From Pictodentalium vernedei (taxonomy: Eukaryota > Mollusca > Scaphopoda > Dentaliida > Dentaliidae): DNA of 64,000 nt. Both the position numbers and the translations under genes were made by a program. Positions 56,652 to 64,000 of the stretch are shown piece after piece. Every line of letters begins with the position of its first letter. Positions within the stretch are counted from its first letter, which is position 1. Below the pieces are notes generated by a model. It ran no database searches. It was not told where the DNA came from and saw only the letters and a program-made list of their open reading frames with translations. The DNA lies in contig CM062294.1 in assembly GCA_031216915.1 (NCBI GenBank), positions 35,548,936 to 35,612,935 on the forward strand, written 5' to 3'.

Positions 56652-59600
56652 ATAACTAGAGGGGGTATCAGTACCCCGTGGCTCACCAACAGGTGGCCAA
56701 TGTAAAGGGGTGGTTGGAGTAAAAAAAAAATGTTCAAAACTTGCACACAAAAGTCCAAAATTAAAGAAAATAAGCAGCTAAAGGGTTAAATAATATAATA
56801 ACCCCTAAGAAGCATGCTAACATAAAATGGGAACCATGGCAATATGCTACAAGGTAAGTCTCCACTTTGAAAAAAAGAAAGACAAACCTTAAAACCTGCA
56901 CATAAAGGTAAAAAAAAGTATCACATTTGTTTCAAAGGGTTAAAATTTAGAAAAATACCCTGAAAATATTACAATAACCACCATGGCAATATGCCAGTGA
57001 GATAAAACTCCACTTAAAAAAAATATCAAAACCTGCACACAAAAGTACAAAACCTGCACACAAAAGTCCAAAATGAAAGTAAATAAGCAGCTAAAGGGTT
57101 AAAGAATATAATAATAGCCCCAAGAAGCATCCTAACATAAAATAGGAACCATGGCAATATGCTACAAGGTAAGTCAACACTTGGAAGAAAAGAAAGACAA
57201 ACCTCAAAACCTGCACATAAAAGTAAAATAAAGTATCACATTTGTTTCAAGGGGTTAAAATTGAGAAAAATACCCTGTCACAGTAACCACAATGGCAATA
57301 TGCCAGTAAGGTGAAAGTCTACTTGAAAAATATCCACTTGGAAGAAAAGAAAGACAAACCTCAAAACCTGCACATAAAAGTATCACATTTGTTTCAAAGG
57401 GTTAAAATTTAGAAAAATACCCTGAAAATGTTACAGTAACCACCATGGCAATATGCCAGTGAGGTAAAACTCCACTTGAAAAAAAAATATCAAAACCTGC
57501 ACACAAAAGTACAAAACCTGCACACAAAAGTCCAAAATGAAAGTAAATAAGCAGCTAAAGGGTTAAATAATATAATAATAGCCCCAAGAAGCATCCTAAC
57601 ATAAAATAGGAACCATGACAATATGCTACAAGGTAAGTCGCCACTTGGAAGAGAAGAAAGACAAACCTCAAAACCTGCACATAAAAGTAAAAAAAAACAT
57701 CAAAACCTGCACACAAACGTCAAAATAAGTCCAAAATTTGATTCAAAGGGTTAAAATTAAGATGAAATACCCTGGAAAAGAGTTAAATGTTATCATGAAC
57801 CCCCACAGCAAAATGTAAAGAAGAAAAAAAATTTTTTAAAAGCACAAAAATCCAAACCTGTAAACAAAAGAAGTCCAAAATTGAAGTAATTAAGCAGGAA
57901 AAGGGTTAAAGAATACAACGTAGCCCTAAGATGCATGTTTACATACAATAGAAAGCATGGACATATGCTACAAGGTAAATCTACACTTGGAAGAAAGAAA
58001 GAGAAAACCCATGAAAACCTGCACGCAAATGTCAAAATAAGTCTAAAAATCTATTCAAAGGGTTAAAATTTTTTTTAAAATGCACTGGAAAGATATCAAT
58101 GTTATAATAACCACCACTGCAATATGCAGTGAGGTCAACCTCACTTGAAATTGTTTTTTTTATCACAACCTGTACATAAAAGTAAGAAGCTGTAAGCCTA
58201 AGTCCAAAAGCTGTACATAAAAGTCTAAAATTGAAGTAATTCAGCAGGAAAAGAGTTAAATAATACAAACATAGCCTAAGATGCATGTATACATACAACA
58301 GAAAGCATGGACATATGCTGCAAGGTAAATCTCCACTTGGAAGAAAGGAAAAAAAAAAACATCAAAACCTGCACGCAAACATCAAAATAAGTCTAAAATT
58401 TGATTCAAGGGGTTAAAATTAAGACAAAATACCCTGGAAAAGAGTTAAATGTTATAGTGAACCACCATAGTAATATGCAGAAACTCTACACTTGGAAGAA
58501 AGGAAAAAAAAAAAACCCATGAAAACCTGCACGCAAACGTCAAAATAAGTCTAAAAATCTATTCAAAGGGTTAAAAATTTTTTAAAAATGCACTGGAAAG
58601 ATATCAATGTTATAATAACCACCACTGCAATATGCAGTGAGGTCAATCTCACTTGAAATTGTTTTTTTTTATCACAACCTGTACATAAAAGTAAGAAGCT
58701 GTAAGCCTAAGTCCAAAAGCTGTACATAAAAGTCCAAAATTGAAGTAATTCAGCAGGAAAAGGGTTAAATAATACAAACATAGCCCTAAGATGCATGTTT
58801 ACATACAATAGAAAGCATGGACATATGCTGCAAGGTAAATCTCCACTTGAAAGAAAGGAAAAAAAAAACATCAAAACCTGCACGCAAACATCAAAATAAG
58901 TCTAAAATTTGATTCAAAGGGTTAAAATTACGACAAAATACCCTGGAAAAGAGTTAAATGTTATAGTGAACCACTATAGCAATATGCTGAAACTAAAAAA
59001 CAATTTGAAAAGCCAAAAAATCAAAATCTGTACACCAAAGTTCAAAATATTTGAGAGCGGACGTCAACGCCGACACCGACGCCGACGCCGACATGAGGGC
59101 TATGCCATAGGCTCACACAACTAACGTTGGTGAGCCAAAAATCTATTGAAGGGGTTAAAAAATTTTTAAAAATGTACTGGAAAGATATCAATGTTATAAT
59201 AACCACCACTGCAATATGCAGTGAGGTCAACCTCACTTTAAATTGTTTTTTTTTTATCACAACCTGTACATAAAAGTAAGAAGCTGTAAGCCTAAGTCCA
59301 AAAGCTGTACATAAAAGTCTAAAATTGAAGTAATTCAGCAGGAAAAGGGTTAAATAATACAAACATAGCCCTAAGATGCATGTTTACATACAATAGAAAG
59401 CATGGACATATGCTGCAAAGTAAATCTCCACTTGAAAGAAAGGAAAAAAAAAAACATCAAAACCTGCACGCAAACATCAAAATAAGTCTAAAATTTTATT
59501 CAAAGGGTTAAAATTACGACAAAATACCCTGGAAAAGAGTTAAATGTTATAGTGAACCTCTATAGCAATATGCTGAAAGTAAAAAAAAATTTGAAAAGCC

Positions 59601-59712
59601 AAAAAATCAAAACCTGTACACAAAAGTAAAAATATATTTGAGAGCGGACGCCGACGCCGACAACAGGGCTATGCCATAGGCTCACACAACTAACGTTGGT
59701 GAGCCAAAAACT
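56652..59712 (+). mobile_element. Nested tandem-core element E5
   Basis: Starts with the hairpin GGGGGTATCAGTACCCC followed by GTGGCTCACCAAC and ends ACTAACGTTGGTGAGCC with AAAAA. The core is repeats of about 290-340 bp with AAAACCTGCACACAAAAGTC, GCAGCTAAAGGGTTAAA, AAGCATGGACATATGCT and CAATATGCAGTGAGGTCAA. A second terminus with a GACGCCGACGCCGACG run at 59,050-59,134 shows that the 3' end has been duplicated in tandem. No coding. Confidence 0.65.
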
Positions 59713-59929
59713 ATGTAAACTACAGCATCAAATTCAACCAAAATATCTAGCACTTGATAGAGTCAACAAAGCCCTCAATGAATTTCTCTTCAAAATGATG
59801 ATATGAGCAGTAAAACAAACTTACAAGTGGGAACTATGAACCTTAATATAAGATTAAATTCTCTACAAAATGGTGGTTTGCCTTAAAAAAATAAGACATT
59901 TGTCAATTTCAAGTGTCAGGTGGGGGGTA

Positions 59930-61540
59930 AGATAAACTGGTCACGACGTCTTCCCCCCCACCCCCCCTCACAACAACCTGAATTTTTTTATCTTCCAACT
60001 TAAAACATATGAATCGGAAAACAATAACCTGAATGTTTTTCCTTTTCAACAACTTAGACATAGGAATCGTTATACTCACATTTTTAAGTTGTTAAAATAG
60101 AAATGTTTTGACTAGGGTAGACGATACTGTGAACAGTTTATCTTACCTCCCACATGACATTGGAAACTGAAACACAAACTAACAAGTGGGAAATATGAAT
60201 CTTAATATAAGATTAAATTCTATACAACATGGTGGTTTGCCCTAAAAAAAAAGACATTTGGCGATTTCAAGTGTCAGGTGGGGGGTAAGATAAACTGGTC
60301 ACAATATCTTACATCCCCCCCCCCCCCCCCCACCTGAATTTTTTTCTATTCTAACGGCATGTGAATCGTAAAAATAGAAAATACAGATTAAATTCTGTTC
60401 AAAATAGTGGTTTGAGCTAAAAACAAATTTTGTGTAATAACTTTGAGGGTTGGGTGTGGGGTAAGATAAACTGGTCATGATATCTCTCCCCACACCTCAA
60501 AATTTTTCCTTTCTAACAGCTTGAGCATATGAAACTTAAAAATAGAAAATACATATGAAATTCTCTTCAAAATGGTGGTTTGAGCTAAAAACAAATTTTT
60601 TGTAACTTTGTGTGTTGGGTGGGGGGTAAGATAAACTGGTCACGATATCTTCCCCCCCCCAACACGACCCACCTGAAAATTTTTCCTTTCTAACAGCTTA
60701 AGCATATGAATCTTAAAAATAGACAATACAGATGAAATTCTCTTTAAAATTGTGTTTTGAGCACATACAAAAATCATGACTTTGTCAAGAGTGTTGGTGA
60801 GGGGTAAGATAAACTGGTCACGATATCTTCCCCCACCTGAATTTTTGTGTAACTTTGAGTGTTGGTTGGGGGGGGGGGGGGGGGGGGTAAGATAACCCCC
60901 CCCCCCCCACCCACCCACCGAAAATTTTTCCATTCTAACAGCTTGAGCACCTGAATCTTAAAAATAGAAAATACAGATGAAATTCTCTTCAAAATAGTGA
61001 TTTGAGGTAAAAAAAAAAAATGGGGGGTAACTTCGAGTGTCAGGTGGGGGAAAGATAAATTGGTCAGGATATCTTCCCCCCCCCCACCCCAACCCTCTAC
61101 AACTGAAATTATTCTCTTTGTCACATCTTTAGCAAATAAATCTTAAAATTGAAAAATACAGGTGAAATTCTCTTCAAAATAGTAGTTTGAGTGAAAATAA
61201 AAAAAAAATTAGCGACATCAGGCGACATGTTTAAAAAATGTTTTTGCATATATCCCAGGGGATATTTTGAGAAAAAAAACGCAAGTTCTTCTTGTGCAAT
61301 TTTCTTCTATAAACAACATATTGAAATGAGTCTTGAAAATGGAAATTTGTGTAATATTCCACTCACAATGCTAATTTGGACTAAAATGTTTTTTTTTCTT
61401 TTGGGCATCTGGCTCTCTCGCATACTGACCAATGAGTTTTTCAATGCTCACTTGATGCTTTTTTAATATCACACACAAGTGAACAAGCAAATTCTAAAAA
61501 AAGATCTGGTAAAAATCTGAATGGTAAAAAAATTCAGGTG
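59930..61540. repeat. Repeat of GGGGTAAGATAAACTGGTCA units
   Basis: About six units of 150-310 bp, each with GTGTTGGGTGGGGGGTAAGA, TAAACTGGTCACGATATC, a C-run, and a CTTAAAAATAGAAAATACAG block (59,930; 60,280; 60,460; 60,630; 60,800; 61,040). Related to the terminal repeats of the surrounding element. Confidence 0.75.
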
Positions 61541-61659
61541 GGGGGGGGGGGGGGGGGGGGAGATAAACCAGATGGGGGGGAAGATAAACTAGTTTATCTT
61601 CCACCACCCCCTGGGGGGGGGGAGGAGAGTTGTACAGGGGGGGAGATATCGTAGTACAC

Positions 61660-62270
61660 CAGACTCCAAATTTTCAGGGGAAAAAAAAAAAAATTTTTGT
61701 CTTAAAATTGACAGAAATGCATGAAAAACAAACAAAAAAAATGTCAGGATTTTGGTCCAAAATTGTCCAAGTCCCACCCAGACCCCAAATTTTCAGGGAA
61801 AATTTTTTTTTTTTTCTGTCTTGAAATTGACCGAAACGCAGAAAAAACAAAAAAAAATTTTGGGGGGATTTTGGTCCAAAATTTAAAAATTTTAAATTTT
61901 CAGGGGAAAAAAAATATTTTTTTTTTTTGTCTTAAAATTGACAGAAATGCATAAAAAACAAACCAAAAAAAAAATTTCTGGATTTTGGTCCAAAATTTTC
62001 TATGTCCCACCCGGACCCCAAATTTTCAGGGTAAAAAAAAAAAAAAATTTTTTGTCTTAAAATTGACCGAAACACATAAAAAAAAAAAAAAAAATTTTTT
62101 TCAGATTTTGGTCCAAAATTTTCCAAGTCCCACCCGGACCCCAAATTTTCAGTGTAAAAAAAAAAAAAAATTTTTTGTCTTAAAATTGACCGAAACACAT
62201 AAAAAAAAAAAAAAAAATTCCAGATTTTGGTCCAAAATTTCTAAGTCCGCAACGGGACCCCATATTTTCA
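61660..62270. repeat. 115-120-bp tandem array, right part
   Basis: About five further units of the array at 55,010-56,075, with long A and T runs. Confidence 0.9.
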
Positions 62271-63299
62271 GCCTAAATATGAACCCAGGGACTTGGCTTC
62301 AACAAACTTGAATCTCACCCTCCTTAGGATGCTGCATACCAAATATCAAAAGATTCTTATTGCTAGATCTGAAGAAAAAGATTTTTAAAAAATACTCCTC
62401 ATACTGCACTAATTTAAAAATTTGGGCTCCCATAGAGAGCCCAAATATTGACCCAGGCAATTGATTTCAATAAACATGTGAAACAATCTCCCAAAGATGT
62501 TATATGTGAAATTTGAAAGCTTTTGGAGCAGTGGTTTGGGAGAAAAGTAGTCTTATGTTTTTCCCATTACCCACAGTGTTAAAAAATGCTGACTCAGCAC
62601 TTTTTCAAAGTCCCCAAAAAGTACCCCATGATAAAACCGATGGCAATTTTTTTTGACCATTCCATTCTGTTGGTCCTAAGGAAGCTTCACAACAAATAAG
62701 AATTCTCAGTGCCGTGTAGTTCTGGAGATATGGGTGTTTTAATTTTTTTCTATTTTTAGCTCTTGTGGTTCCCACGGGGCTATAGGAGTAAAAATTTCTG
62801 CATAAATTAGGTACTTATGACCCAATAAGCACTCACGTAAAATTTGGTTCAAATCGGCCTCGCCATCTGGAAAATAGAAATTTGGGGCGGGGCCAAAATT
62901 TTTGCCCCTCCTTTAACATTGTCAAATATAGCCCCTCGAACTTCTCTTGAACAAACTTGAGTCTACACCTCAAAAGGAAGCTGCATACCAAATATCAAGT
63001 CTCTGCTATTGCTGGTTCTTGACAAAAAGATTTTTAAGAATTGGAGCATTTTTTCCCCATCCCTCTGCTCAATGTGAGGCGAAACCTAATTTGACAAAAA
63101 ATCAAAGTCCGCAGACACAACCCCTTCTCACATGAAATTTCATTAATATGTGGCCAGTGGTTTGGGAGAAAAAGCCCAAACACCACCTTCACGACGGACG
63201 CCGGACAGCGGAAGAAAAGTGATCAGAATAGCTCATCCTGACTTTCAGTCAGGTGAGCTAATAAAAAATGCCAATAGGATCACCGATTCAATGTAGAGT

Positions 63300-64000
63300 T
63301 GTGACAGCATAAAAGTGGGTTTAATCATTATCAACTTATTGTCCAGAAAACAATTGTTTACAATTTACTATGTGAAGGGACACTGTGACCTTGACCTTTG
63401 ACCTAGTGATTCCAAAATAAATAGGGCTCTTTCTTTCACCAAGCCAACCTACCTATGAAGCTTCATGAACATAGGTGGAAGCATTGTCAAATTATCATCT
63501 GGAAACCAATTGTTTACGATTTATTATGTTCAAGGTCACTGTGACCTTGGCCTTTGACTTAGTGAGTCCAAAATAAATAGGGATCTTCCACTCACCTAGA
63601 CGAACCTACACATGAAGTTTCATGAATGTGGGTCAAACCATTATCAAGTTATCGTCCGGAAATCAATTGTTTACAATTTACTATGTTGAAGGTCACTGTG
63701 ACCTTGACTTTTCACCTAGCAAGTCCAAAATAAATAGGGTTCTTCCTCTCACTAATTCCAACCTACCTATGAAGTTTCATGAACGTGGGTCGAAACATTA
63801 TCAAGTCATCATCCGGAAACTAATTGTTTACGATTTACTATGTTGAAGGTCACTGTGACCTTGACCTTTCACCTAGTGAGTCCAAAATAAATAGGGTTCT
63901 TTCTCTCACTGATGCTAACCTAACTATGAAGTTTCAGGAACATGGGTCGAACCATTATCAAGTTATCATCAGGAAACCAACTGTTTTGATGTACTATGTT
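63300..64000. repeat. 157-bp tandem repeat carrying AGGTCACTGTGACCT
   Basis: Units start near 63,376, 63,533, 63,690 and 63,847; the last three are exactly 157 bp apart. Each has AAGGTCACTGTGACCTTGAC, CAAAATAAATAGGG.TCTT, TATGAAGTTTCATGAACRTG and TATCAAGTTATC. The array runs off the window. Confidence 0.9.

Larger units (their letters stand above)
56076..61655. mobile_element. 5.6-kb inverted-repeat element inside the 115-bp array
   Basis: Both ends carry TGGTGTA and TATCTYCCCCCCTGTA, followed by the palindrome GGAAGATAAACTAGTTTATC and further TTTATCTTCCCCCC blocks (56,078-56,175; inverted at 61,540-61,655). The 115-bp array resumes after 61,655 with CCAAATTTTCAGGGG. No clear target duplication was seen. 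The interior holds a nested element (56,652-59,712) and GATAAACTGGTCACGATATC repeats. No transposase is visible. Confidence 0.65.
54791..63262 (+). mobile_element. Tandem-core (HINE/pearl-like) element E1, split by a 5.6-kb insertion
   Basis: Starts immediately after the SINE tail with ACAAGAGGCCCCAGGGGGCC and GCGCTCACCTGAC. It continues into a 115-bp array, is interrupted at 56,076-61,655, then has further 115-bp units, GGGCTC..GAGCCC units and the TCTATTTTTAGCTC unit, and ends CTGACTTTCAGTCAGGTGAG followed by CTAATAAAA at about 63,238-63,262. Confidence 0.65.

Noticed and set aside
61630-62311. Lysine-rich plus-strand frames
   Set aside because: Caused by long A-runs in the 115-bp array.

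Overview
The window looks like nuclear DNA of a marine invertebrate, most probably a bivalve mollusc. This is an inference. It rests on dense nested transposons, tandem-core elements resembling the bivalve 'pearl'/HINE type, 5S-rRNA-derived SINEs, relics of Polinton/adintovirus-like DNA elements and a vertebrate-style C2H2 zinc-finger array. I found no bacterial operons, no CRISPR array and no tRNA or full rRNA genes.

Layout. (1) About 1-5.99 kb is a compact virus-like module of the Polinton/adintovirus type. Its left part has apparently intact genes: a BIR+RING inhibitor-of-apoptosis protein, two tandem paralogues of an unrecognised protein, and a small charged protein. Several of these share one promoter/leader sequence. 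Its right part is a minus-strand virion-type block: a GGFLPLL protein, a truncated capsid-associated protein, an A32-like packaging ATPase, an alanine-rich core-like protein and a conserved KPIW protein. At least three of these are broken, so the block is a relic. (2) 6-9 kb holds a palindromic MITE and a tandem-core element interrupted by a 1,011-bp transposon. (3) 9-21.4 kb is a 37-bp satellite with higher-order structure. It is interrupted by a 716-bp PIF/Harbinger element (TTA target duplication), a 223-bp insert and a 5.47-kb foldback element with 207-bp terminal repeats and a nested-palindrome interior. (4) 21.4-28.06 kb has more repeats, two perfect small hairpins and a second, heavily frameshifted Polinton-type relic (zinc fingers, a DNLC motif and the start of a family-B polymerase exonuclease). 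(5) 28.06-36.73 kb is a 315-bp-core element split by a 7-kb element with 190-bp terminal inverted repeats. (6) 36.7-43.2 kb has another tandem-core element and a minus-strand polydactyl zinc-finger gene whose 15-finger core is open but whose two ends are decayed. (7) 43.8-64 kb is a mosaic of 5S-derived SINEs (one with an exact 12-bp target duplication), tandem-core elements of several families, a 5.6-kb inverted-repeat element inside a 115-bp array, and a final 157-bp tandem repeat in which an estrogen-response-element palindrome recurs.

Only the left viral genes and the zinc-finger core look potentially protein-coding. Most other open frames are by-products of tandem repeats. All family assignments were made by eye from motifs, without a database search.
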